A stretch of DNA of 64,000 bases from Nereocystis luetkeana (taxonomy: Eukaryota; Sar; Phaeophyceae; Laminariales; Laminariaceae), in contig JARUPZ010000017.1 of NCBI GenBank assembly GCA_031213475.1, positions 1,265,669 to 1,329,668 on the forward strand, written 5' to 3'. The position numbers and the translations under genes are program-made. Positions 21,501-33,500 of the stretch are shown piece by piece (within the stretch, counting starts at the first letter, position 1; every line of letters begins with the position of its first letter). The notes under the pieces are model-generated. The model had not been told where the DNA came from, searched no databases, and was given only the letters and a program-made list of their open reading frames with translations.

Positions 21501-24500
21501 GTTTTTTTCCCCTCTAGGAAAACAGCATTTATGGCGTTTTCCCGACAAAAACTGAAAATAAAATATACCCCACGTAGTTGTGCAACCTATACCTACTCGG
21601 CCAGTAGAGTTTGTTTCGACGATTCTCCCGTGACCAAAAACAGTTCCAGGCTAATAGGGGCTGATCTACTGTAGTAGTCATGGTGCGCGGCGGCAACGTA
21701 CACTTATTTTATATATACCAGGTATACATACGTCATGCGTATGAAGAGCAACTATTAATAACCTCGTCAGAAACCCCATGCACCCAAGTGCAGTGGAAAA
21801 GTTGCTACGAGTTCGTAGCAGTTTCCTTTGTACCCGAGCTTTTTAACGTGATGCTTTTAATGGTGTTGGACAGTGTTGCCTGTCTGTAGAACGTGTGGTG
21901 TACAGCAGGAGTTCCGTCGTCCCCCTCGCCCCCCTCGTCCCCCCCCCCCCCTCATCTTCTTCCACACACCCTCCCCATTCCTCCACCCCCCCTCCTCAAC
22001 CTGCCCCCCTCCTCATCCCCCCCTCCTGACCCCCCCCCCCCCTCCTCCTCCTCCTCCTCTTCCTTCTCTTCCCCTCCGCTCTCATTCATCTTCTTCCACA
22101 CGCATCCTAGGCACGTATCGTACCACCGCTTGTAACGGTGCCGGGAATTTAATGAAGAACCTAAGATATTTACCCCCTGCTTTTCTTCCTTCTCTTCCCC
22201 CCACCCCCCCCCCTGCCCTCATGATCTCCCCCCCTCTCCGCCCCATCCACATTCACACACACCCTGCGGTGATGATGGTTTATTGAAGAAGCGAGTCTCG
22301 TAACCCCCCCGCCCCTGCCTCTCACCCCCTCCCCCTCTATGTATGGTACCAGTGTTGCCGAGGGTGGCGGAAAATCATCAAGAAACCCATATCGTACCCC
22401 CCCCCCTCCCCCCCCACCGCGCCTCACCCCCGTCCCCCCCCTGTCATTCTCTTCTTTTCCCCCCCCCCCCCCGCCTCCATCCCCCGAAATATTGATACAT
22501 TGCACAATGTATCGCGCTCATATATATTGATATACCAGCACCCACAATCCATCATTTAGTATAACATGCTTGAGTATACTCATATCGAATGTGGATATTT
22601 TCCGTTCCATCTAGTATGTGCGCTCGTGCCCTACCTCTACAGCTCCTTCCCATCCTCCCTGTCATACCTCAGATCTGTTAGGATCATTACGGCCACATAG
22701 CGGGCGCCCCCCCCACCCCCCCGCGCTACTGCAGTACGGCGCGCGCCTTCATCATCATCTTTTTTATCGGGAGAATACTTCAGCGCTTTCTCCCCTCGTC
22801 AGTTCGCGTCTAACTGCGCATACACACGCTATAATAGACGCTTCCTGCAAGCCAACATTTACGCCAGAAGAGGAAAAAACATGGTCGGGGGCGCGCAGCA
22901 TGTAATTTGTTTGTATATATGTATCCTACTTGGTATAGTGCGCAACGTTAGCATACTCTGTACACGCACGATGGCCGGCCCGTTCACCGGAATGACGATC
23001 AACGTTTGACGGCTGGATAACGGCTGGATTCAATTTGTTACTGTACAGTATTCTATCTACTAATACCAACGGCTGGATTCACTGTGTGAATGATATATAT
23101 CTGGTATCCGATATCCGCTCGCTATATGGCCGACCGCTGACGATGTTTGATGGTGCTTGGTGGTGTCTGATGCTGTGATGCTACTATCAAAGTATCAACA
23201 TTCATATTATTCATACTGTACATACTGTAGATACACTGACTGCTGTGATGACAGGCAATCAACTTGTCATTACTGTGTCGTACTACACGTGATACTACTC
23301 TGTACACTACTGTACAGTAGAGTTTGCAGTGCTGTTATTGATGTATTTCCATTCGATAATTGAATATTAATATTAATAGTAGAATGATACTGGTAAGCTT
23401 CTACGCTGGCCACTTAGAAATACAGCCCGAAGAAAGGTACAGTACGAGTAGTACGGTTGAGTATCAATATTATGTCATCGTATCAGTACATGCTATATTT
23501 ACCACCATTACTGGGGAATATATTAAATAGGACCTACGGTATACACAAAAACCTACCAGGTATTTATTTCGCTATTTTTGCTAACACCATTTGTCCTATT
23601 TACTATGGTACCCCGTAATATTGATAGGTGGGTGCCTTCTATTACCAGGTACCCTGGTAGTAGGTAAGGGGAAAGGATTATGCTGCCGAGGCTGGGCAAG
23701 GGCTTGAACGGCGCGTGCGTAGCATGAGCTGTGTACTCATCTGTCGTTGGGTTCTGCTCGTACCAGGTATACCCTAAACGAGATAAAAAATACGGCACTT
23801 ACTTGCCAAGTACCACCGTCGTACTTTTTTCGTGCCATGTGGGCATCGTTACATGCATAGTACAATCTCAACGCTCGCCTGAACTGCACCGGCTAGTGTT
23901 GGTTATCCACGTATATACAGCAGTAGTCGCACTAGCCACAGCAGTACGAGTAGTCATTCCTTAAATCGTCACGCTAGTCGTGCACGTGACTAAATGAGCC
24001 AGCGGGTAGAGCAATATAGCCAGCAGCATGTGCTAAAACTATACAAGTGTCTGTTGTGAGTGGGCTGAGTGTTGATGACACAGGTAGGAGCGGCCGAAGG
24101 GTCAAAGCTGACAAAAAGACGGAAAAAGCTGGCACCTCTTTCTCTCCGATTTGCTTGTTTTTTTTTTCTTGTTTAACTCGATTGCACCCTATGATATAAT
24201 ATACTACCAGTATTTAATATACATGCGTACCGACTCCTTTGGTTTTCAGGTGGGAAGTGAACGGGATAATTGTGGGCACCGGGCCATCTGTGGAGACCAC
24301 GTTCAAGAGCCCAGGGGAATACAAGGCAAGCTCTGTTGGCTGTCGACTGTTGGCTGTCGACTGTAGACTGTAGACTGTAGACTGTCGACTGTAGACTGTA
24401 GACTGTAGACTGTAGACTGTAGACTGTAGACTGTAGACTGTAGACTGCAGACTGTTCATGGAGAAGACGTTTTCGTTTTCATGATTTTCGATTTATTTGT

Positions 24501-27500
24501 TCCCCTTATTTTACTGAAAGTGTTCTATTAATAATACACCAGCTATAGTATATCACGCTCTACTTACTAAACACGCCCGTTATTGTCGTGGTCAGGGCAA
24601 CCCCCTCGGCGTTTATCACAACTCTCTCAGTATTACGTTAACTATCCGACGATGTTAACTATATAGCGTCGCACTCTTTGCTTCGGACGGTATGTATGCT
24701 GTACAGGGGCGCACCTTATCGGTTATTGCACCGTACCAGGTACTAACTTTCTGAGCCGTGGTACTGTACTGCACGTACGGTACCACCGCTTACGGGGCGG
24801 GGGGGGGGGAGGGGTGTACTCATTATCATGCATGGCCGTAGTCGTATGGCCATAGACCGTCGCATCCCTACGGGGGGCGGGGGGGGTGTGCTCATTTGTT
24901 GCTCGCGTCAGTCATTTGGCCATCGACCACGCATCCCTTCCCAGACGGAGGGGGCGGGGGGGTAGGTTTCCTCTTCTTCCCCCTTTGGCGTTCTTCCGTC
25001 AGGATTCATAGCCGCGCAGGGTCGACACACACACGGTTTGTCTATTGATCAGTAGGCCCCGCGCTGTGAGGCACAGCTAGTGCACTGTTGTTGTGCTTCG
25101 TTGGTAGCGTTCTGTCGTAATATCCAAAACTTCGGGTGGATGAACGGTCTGAGGCAATCAGGGGTTACAGCACAAACAACACTTTTGAGCACAAACATTT
25201 CTGGTTCTGACTACGAGTAGGCGTACAGCTTGTTTATTGGCCTGGTACTATTTCCTAGTTATTCTTTATTACTTCTAGACTTTGACGCGGAGGAGCTACC
25301 CAACCATTGTATCGGGCCTTTGCGTCCGATGTGTATACAATGTATAAAGGTACGATAAAGCCCATGGGGCTGTGTTGTTTTGTGTGTGGTTGTGTTTGTT
25401 GTTTTGTGTTTGGGTTCGGGCTTAGCTTCTTATTTTGCTCAAAATCGGTGGATGGGTGAGGTATCATACTGTTAATAATAGTAATCTCAATAACAATGGA
25501 AATAGTGCCAATAGCTCTACTTTTGTACAGTAATATTAATAGTACAAATAGTACTAATGCTGTAAGCAGTAATAGTAGTAACAGAGAGCTCTTCTAGTGA
25601 GGGGCTTCAGAAAGTCTAGAGTAATATAGCAGAATGGGTGCTATTGTACCCATGCCCGTACCGTCTGCCGGCACTGGTATACTCGATCACTGCAACACTG
25701 TAACGCAATCAGGTGCTACCCATACCCTCACCGCACGAGCAGTATTCTCAATACCCCAAGAGGTACTGGTATAGGCGGTGAGCATCCTCAAATACTGACT
25801 CAGAGAAAATCGCGTGCCCATCCCCATGACTTTTATGGCTGTAAGGCTTCTAATAACAAGTAAGTTCAACACAATCGGGGTTCATGGCTGTAAGGCTTCT
25901 TTAGTTATACGTCGCGTGCACGATATCGTATTCGCCCTGCTCGTAGGACAGAGCAGCAGCAGCAGCGGCTTTACCCATTGTCTGTATCTCTTGCCAAGCA
26001 TTCCTCCTGCATAGAGGATCCAGCTGTAATTATTGGCCTGCCCCAAATTGAAACGCAGGGACTGTCAGACGGGCTCCACATGCGCTTTCGTTAGTAGAGA
26101 GATGGTGGGCGATAACCACTGAAGGGGATATTAATAGCAGTCAGCACTGACTGATACTGAGTGTTTGTGGTGTTTCTCTAACAGGTACAGCTCTACAGAC
26201 TTTACACCTCGGACACACATCACAATCTACATGTGGATAATATACATACTACCCTGTCATCATGATATGTTGAGCAGGGTCTGTATCGCACAGATAGATC
26301 CAACACAAGGAACATGTGCTACAGATAATGCAGAATATGTAGCTCCCGCCCGGCATCAGTAACCCATTACCTAGATCAGACAGATCAGACATATCTGGAA
26401 TATACAGTAGTATCTTCCCTCAAATATCCAATTCCACTCGGTTTACCCGAAAAAGCTGCATGCAGCTGCTATTATAGAAAACGCTCGTCCCTAAATCGTC
26501 GATGGACGCAGTCTATTAGACTACGTGACAGTGTAGTTGGATCACTGTTACAGCTTAACCGCGGTTCAGGCACATGCCTCTCTGGTATCACAATCGAGCC
26601 AAACAAACCCGTATCACGGAAACAAAAATGGGGGTCAAGGGTGCTTGACAAAAGAGGAAAAACGACCTAAACCCCTTCCCAGTGTAAAAAATGACAAACA
26701 AAACCAGTGCGTCAAAACGATTTCTGGACGAAAGTACGAAAAGCGAGTTTTTGTCAGATTAACATATATTTTACTTGGTTTTAGTATGCCGCCCCTGCCT
26801 GGTCTCGAAAATGGGTAGTGGGGTGCCGTCTTGTTTTTCGTGGACCCATGAAGGAGTTAAGCTTATTTCGTGACGTCCGTGTTTCCACGCTTTCTTTTCT
26901 ACCGGATGTCAGTGCACCGTAACCGTCTTCCGCGACAAAGAAGACCAAGATCACGCCGCCGCCGCCGCTGCTGCTGCTGCTGCCAAACCCCAGCTCTTCG
27001 GAGGGACATTGGGCGCTCGTTCGGTTAAGACGCCATCCTCCTCCCCTTCCTTCTCCTCCTCCTCTCCTTCCTTCTCCTCCTCCCCCCCGTCCCCTTCCAC
27101 GAGCTTTTCAACCACGTTTGTGGTATCCGTGAAGTACATCCGGAGGGAGATAAGGAGCTTGATCGACCGCGACCGAGAAACGTTCTTTAACGCCGTGTCG
27201 GTGATGCAGAGGGTCCCCAGCGCGGTGGGGCGGCAGATCTACGGGGACAAGTACTACAGCAAGGACTACTTCAACCGGCTGCACCTCCACTACGGTGCGC
27301 AAATATGATCCAGTAGGAGACACGCGCTTTGACCCGTTGACAGACCGCTAACCCACACTACAAACACTAAAAAAATGTATAATTAGGGCATAGGAGGCCT
27401 TGACACGCCTCCACAACGGTCGGCAAATATTCTACAGCAGAAGACACTCGGTTTGACCCCTTGCCTGACCGCTACCTTACACTATTATAGTGTTGGTAAC

Positions 27501-30500
27501 GATGTCACCGACCTACTATTAATATTAATACAAGCCCCTTGGCGCCTAAACACTCCGCGAAACATTGTCCTTGCTTGAAGGTTCACACTTTTCTCTTCCT
27601 CCGGGAGGCGATGGAGCGCAATCACTGCCACTGATAGCCTTCGTGATCTCCCTCAGTCCTCCAGGAGTCCAGACGAAGTATGATCACGGACCCTGATACC
27701 CTCCGTGTTCACCAAATCCTCTCCTCAACTATTTTACTGCACGGCAAATACGATCTCACTCTGATTCCGACCAATTTTCCCCCTAAAACATTGGTGCAGT
27801 TCGGAAAGGGTTTTTCACACCTTCAGGAGGCTAGACAGAGTGCGAACACTGCCGCTGATACCCTCCGCGTGTTCACCAAAATATATTAAGTATCCCTTCA
27901 TGGGGCCAAACTGAGTGAGTTCGATCACTGGCACTTGTACCCTCCGCGTGATCACCAAATCACCTCCCTTAATCCTCCAGAAAAAATAGACGGACTTCGA
28001 TCACAGACACTAATTGATGCCCTCCGCGAGTTGACCTAGTTTTTCTCGTTAATCCTCCACCAGGAGGCCAGACGGAGTGCGAGATTCACTGTCACTGATC
28101 GCTATCCTCCGACGTGCTCACCAAATTATTTTCCTGCTGATACTGCTAAATATCCAACACCAATTCCAAGTAATGTCTCCCCTAAACGTGCCTCGTATAC
28201 CTAAGTTGACCAACTTCTTCTATGTCGAAAAAATCGTCATTACAGGAGGCCAGACGAACTGCGACCACTGGCACGACGGAGCGGGCTTCGTCACGTCCCA
28301 CGTGGCGATCTCTTTGATGTTCGAGCAGTCCTTGCAGGCGGTCAACCCCTCCATTGCTCTCCCCTACTGGGACTTCACCATCGAGGGCACGGCTCACGAT
28401 TGGACGGACTTCAGAGACGGACAGGTTTTTTCGGACGACTGGTTCGGTAACGCGGCACCCCCGAATGTGAGCGACGAACGAGCGCGAAAAAAACTTCGGT
28501 TGTTGTTGAGTTGACTTCACGGCGGTGGTTGATGTTTTGCCTCTTTGATGATAGAAAACTATGACATAATATGAAACACGAAGACAAAATACATGGAAGT
28601 ACATCCCAGCTGCAGCACACAGCGTCCCTTTTACGAGTTTTTTCGGGCGGTTGGTTCAGCAACGCCGGCACCTCCAAACGTATAAGAGACTACAGCCGCA
28701 TGCGACAAGCCAGATCTGGTGGGCGACAAACGATCGCGTCAAAAGATGGGCATATAGAAATATAGAAATTCGGAAAGCTTCCCATCAGCAGCAGACAGCG
28801 ACTCGACCCCTTATATAAAGCAAGTAGGGAAAAGAGAAGCCCTGATAATACCAGACCAGGAACGAGGAAGACTACTTTTTAATTTGATTTTTACAACGAC
28901 TTGCTGTACCTGGACACCTGGCCAGGGACATTTCAAGCACATGCGGAACATATCAGATGCCCACTTGATGTTGTCGACATATCGGGGGGTATATACCTCT
29001 GATTTATAACCTCAACACGATCTACTGTGTCATGTGTACGTGCCGGCTGTGACCTGTGTGATCTGTGTGATATTGTATGATCTGTCTACAGTAGCTCTTG
29101 CGCACATGTTTTGCCGGATGGGATGAATCTGTATGACGCGGCGCTTGCACAGCATATCGTAACGGCGAATACCATGGTATAGGATCTAGATGGCCTACTG
29201 TAGATATGGATACATCGTGATCTGTCTGTCCAGGTGTAGAACATTTTCTTCTTTTTTTCATGTTTCGGACGCGTTCTACGATAGAAGAAGCACTTTCGCC
29301 CAAATTATTTCTGGCTGATGAAGCTTTTGCTCATCTGAGCAACTCCCCAACATCTTGTCTTTTTGCAAAAATCAAATATTTACAGATTTATTAATCGGCG
29401 ATGGGATTGATTTCATTGCTCGTCGGGTTCAAGTGTGCGTTTTTGTTTTCGAAACCAGTTTTTGGGTAAGACATGGACCTCCCTAAATGAGGAACCTCGG
29501 AAAATTGCGGATGCAACCCCTACCATAGCATGCGCCTGTTGTACGCTTGTACGTGTCCTCCGCCCGACCTGCGGACCCCATTGAAAGCCCGCTTTGGCTA
29601 CATACATACGTCTTCGTCATGACAAAACATGACAGAGCATTCGCCGCTCAAATTACTCAAAATTAGTGTCGGGGTTATTTTTCCCAGTAGCAGAGTGTTT
29701 TCGATTTCTTTGTTCTCTTTTGTTCCTATAAAAAAAGTTGAAAAGACGCCTCACTCCCGTGAGATTGAAAACGTCGTCGAAACTTTGTTTTTTCGCCAAC
29801 TGCGTGCGATGACACGCCGATCGCCTTTTCCTCCGCAGGAGGGCCGGCACGCCCCCTGTTCATGTCCCCGTCATGAAAAACGCCACTGGATACTCGCCGC
29901 TCAAGCTTCTTCGAATAAGTGTGGTGTTAGTTTCGCGGTTATACCAGAATATGCTCGTCTGTTTCGAACTTGAAATTAGAAAAAGTTTTCTCAGCTGTGA
30001 GGTCGAGGATTTCGTCGACATTGGTCTCTGATGCAAGCTGCGTGTGGTACTCGATCGCGCGTGCTTAGGAGTTTTTTAGATGATTCCGTGCTCCGTTTTT
30101 CTTTCCCATCCGCAGGACCTGCGGACTCCCTTGAGAGGACGCTTTGGTTACGTTCCGGTCATGACGAACGCGACCGAGTACTCCCCGCTGTCCAATCCGT
30201 ACGGGCTCCTGCGATCGCCCTGGAACAGCGACTCCACGCCGTTTCTGACCAGACACGACCGCCTCTTCGGCTACGTGAACAACCGGAAGCCGTCTGGGTG
30301 CAAGCAGTACCGTGATGCGCTGCACCAGAGATCATGGTGAGGACTTACAGTATAATATGTCTACATGAAGAAGGCGCACACTAAGACACACAGGCTGAGA
30401 TATACAGGAGCACCATGAGGCAGTCGGGAGTCGTTACACTGGAGTCAATGTAGAACGCACCCGGTTTTAGTGAAGAAATCCGACCGACCGTAGACCGGCA

Positions 30501-33500
30501 TTCTTGTTTCTTACCATAAATAAGTGTCATGTCCTGTACGGTTTTGAGCCCCCCGTCTAAAGAGAAGCATCGCTTTGTGCGTAATCTGTGAACGTTAGGC
30601 CTCGGGCAAGGTGATAAAATATTCCAAACAATTTCGTAGTCTTGACTTGATTAATCTGCGAGAAAACGATTGATAGGGTGAGGGCACAGACACCACTATA
30701 TAACTTCGTTTGGACTACTTTCCTCCCAAGGGATCAAGTTTAGGAGTGAAGTGGAGCATCGCTCAGCTGTTGGTCCAGGCGGATAGACTTTAACGCGTTA
30801 TATGCCGTCGGTACACGTTTGTTTTTTTTTGTTTAAAACGCGCTTGGCAGGATGGCGCTAACGGAGTCGATGAACGAAGGGGCGCACGGGCACATCCACG
30901 AGCTGTTGGGCGGGACATGGTCTTCGGCATGGAGAGGATTCGATGAAAAAACTTCGAACATAATCTTCCCTTTCTTGCACATGGTCGTGGTGAGGCTTAA
31001 CGCCGTCCCTTCTCGAAGTCAGTAGAGCGTACCACTTTGTTTGGGAAAAAGGTTGTAACACTCTGTGCACGAGGCGAATGGGACTAACACAAATCGTTGT
31101 TTCATCGTGAATGGTTGGATTATGGTGTGGCCTGCTCGTTTCCTGCGCAGGGTGTGGCAACCATTTTTAATCGCGAATAAAGTGGTAAGCTACCCTCGCT
31201 GCAAAAAGAGCGGCGAGTTACATTGTTCTTTTGTTTTTATTCCTCCGGTGGCCGGGCAAAAATAAACCTTTTGAGTCGCCCTTCTAGAACCGCACCCCCG
31301 TTTTGGGGGGAAAGCTACTTGCAATTAGTGTAGGGTACATTTTTCAGTAATTACACCGTCGAGAGCCACCGCAATCGACACCGCGATGGTTATCTCATGT
31401 ACAAGTATTGCGATGTGACGGTTACTGGAATATTCCTAGGGTTCGGATAAAACAAGGCGTGATCAAAGGTTGGCACCTTGCTCCCGCTTGTTACTCTTTT
31501 TCTGCGCGGACCTGCGCCCTCGAAACTGACCTAAGCCCTCCAAACTGACTGTGGGAAATTTCTTAGCCGCCGGCAAGGCCTTCACTGGTTGATTTTAGGA
31601 TATTTTTCCAAGCAGCATTCCCAGAATTGGGAGGATACGCGATCCACCGGTCCGCCTGAATAACTTTCTTTGCGGCGAGTCTTTTTATGTTTTAATCACA
31701 GCAAACGAGTTGCGCCGAGGTGCTGTCCTATTGCTACCGCCTTGCAACAGGTCGGTTGACTCTGATCCCTGAAGGGGTCGACATACGGGAGCAACTTGAA
31801 CAGTAACTTGAACGGACAAGACGGACTGACTGACTGTTCGTTTTGTCTTCAGTAGAGCTTACCACTTGTTCGAGAAAATGGCTGTCACGCTTTCACACCC
31901 TGCGCACGAAGCAAAGGGGACCACAGTAGTGCGGACATTTTTTTTTGTCGCGCTAGATTGGGCTAGGGCTAGGGCCAGTGTTAATGTTCGGATCACTTGT
32001 ATTTGTCTCATACACAAGGTGTGACAACCATTTCCTCGAATAAGTGGCAAGCTAACCTCATTTTTTGTGATATCTCATTGTATGGGCTGCGATGGTATAA
32101 TGTACTCTGTATAACGTCATACGTAAGATATCTTTACCGTGATGTACAGCTATTAATAGGGGTGCTACTTGCAGCTGAATTACGCGATTCAGTCGCAAGA
32201 GCGATTCGATAGGCATCGGAACCCCAAAATGGTTGTCAATGGCGACGATTGTTTCGCCGGTGCCCCCGACGATGCCTCTTTTACTCCCAAAATCGCGATT
32301 CACAGCGGAGCTGGCGTTCTTGCACCTTTTGGCTGCGTGCCGCTTCTTGACACTTCTCCCCACAGACTTTCGTTCGACGAGATGTTATGGATCGCATGCT
32401 TTCGGTTGGTGCGGCATCCATCACGTGCTATTACGGGGGACCATAGTTAATAGGACCAAATATTGTTAGTAAAAATGGTTAAATGTATAGGCTTTCATGT
32501 ATACCATAGGTCCTATTAACTATGGTCCCCCGTAATAGCGGAAATGCGCCCCTCGTTCTTGGGAGGGTTTTGGCGAATCGGCCTCTCTGAAGACTTCGAC
32601 GAGTGTGCGCCTGAGCGTTTATTTTTTTCGAGAAAAATGAGCCTACGTGCTCCCTCGCAGTTTGGGCCTGCGTAGTCCCCCCCTCAGTGATGCAGCATGC
32701 AGTACTGCTGGGGCGTGACAGCTGGATGCGTTTCAATAGCCGCTCCTACCGCTCTCTGCCAACTCGGCCGTCAGACCAACGCGTTTTTGGTGAGCTGGAG
32801 TTAGTTCACCACGCCCCCACAGGCATGTCCGTGTACGCCATCGACCCCTCCGCTTCGGGTGTTCCATCTACGCTACGAGGGCGCTGCAGGCGTCACCCTG
32901 TCCGACGAACCTCAACTGCTTGCTGTCAACTTGGTTCGACGAGTGTCGACTTAATAGGCAAACCTGTCCAGGCATACGAAGTGTCCCGACCTTGATCATA
33001 CCAGGGGTCTTTGTAAATTCGCGCTTTCATGCTTTTGTTGTACTTCACGCGCCTTTGACCACTAGACACATACACCCGAACAATGTTTTCGGCAAATATA
33101 AACCTAAGGGGGGCATCAAAAAGAGGTCGGATAACAAGTGTTTCGAAGAGCCCGCCGAACGTTTAGAAATCGGCGTTTTGTCGCGAAACTTTGGTATAAA
33201 TTTCCCACTCCGCAGGGTAACTTCATGCAGCAGTCGGGGCACTCTACAAAGAAGCTTACAACGAAGTTGAACTACTATAATTACCTGGTACTTGATCCTT
33301 CTACTAAATATATATCGCCTGATGCCCATAAAACAATACTTTAATCAAGTGATATTTGATGCCCAATTTATGATAGCAACGTAGAGTGGAGCAAATGCAA
33401 AAAACAGTATTTTTTCCTCCCAGACACATTCAAAATGCACGCTTCTCCCTCTATACGCCGGCATGTCTGTCCAGCACCGTCTTCTTACGTCGCAGGTTGG

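Larger units (their letters stand above)
18512..24249 (+). other. Intron 1 (5.7 kb), repeat-filled
   Basis: GT-AG intron. It holds two R2 members (18,928 and 20,653), a diverged R3-like stretch (about 19,300-19,520), two M1 MITEs (20,214 and 23,510), a fold-back element (20,970-21,645), C-rich pyrimidine tracts (21,905-22,490) and many TACCAGGTA motifs. I see no second gene inside it. Confidence 0.8.
24326..26912 (+). other. Intron 2 (GC-AG)
   Basis: It starts with GCAAGC and ends GATGTCAG. A 7-bp satellite follows the donor closely. The rest holds R1 fragments (24,795-24,960), an R4 repeat (26,220-26,440) and unassigned AT-rich DNA. Confidence 0.7.

Noticed and set aside
24345-24452. CRISPR-like direct repeats
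   Set aside because: Contiguous 7-bp tandem repeat without spacers, in a eukaryotic intron. No CRISPR array exists in the window.
31018-32060. Copies of the exon 6 donor region in intron 6
   Set aside because: The repeated segments proved to be TA-flanked inverted-repeat elements (M3) without exon sequence, so this intron is not counted with the junction-duplicating introns.
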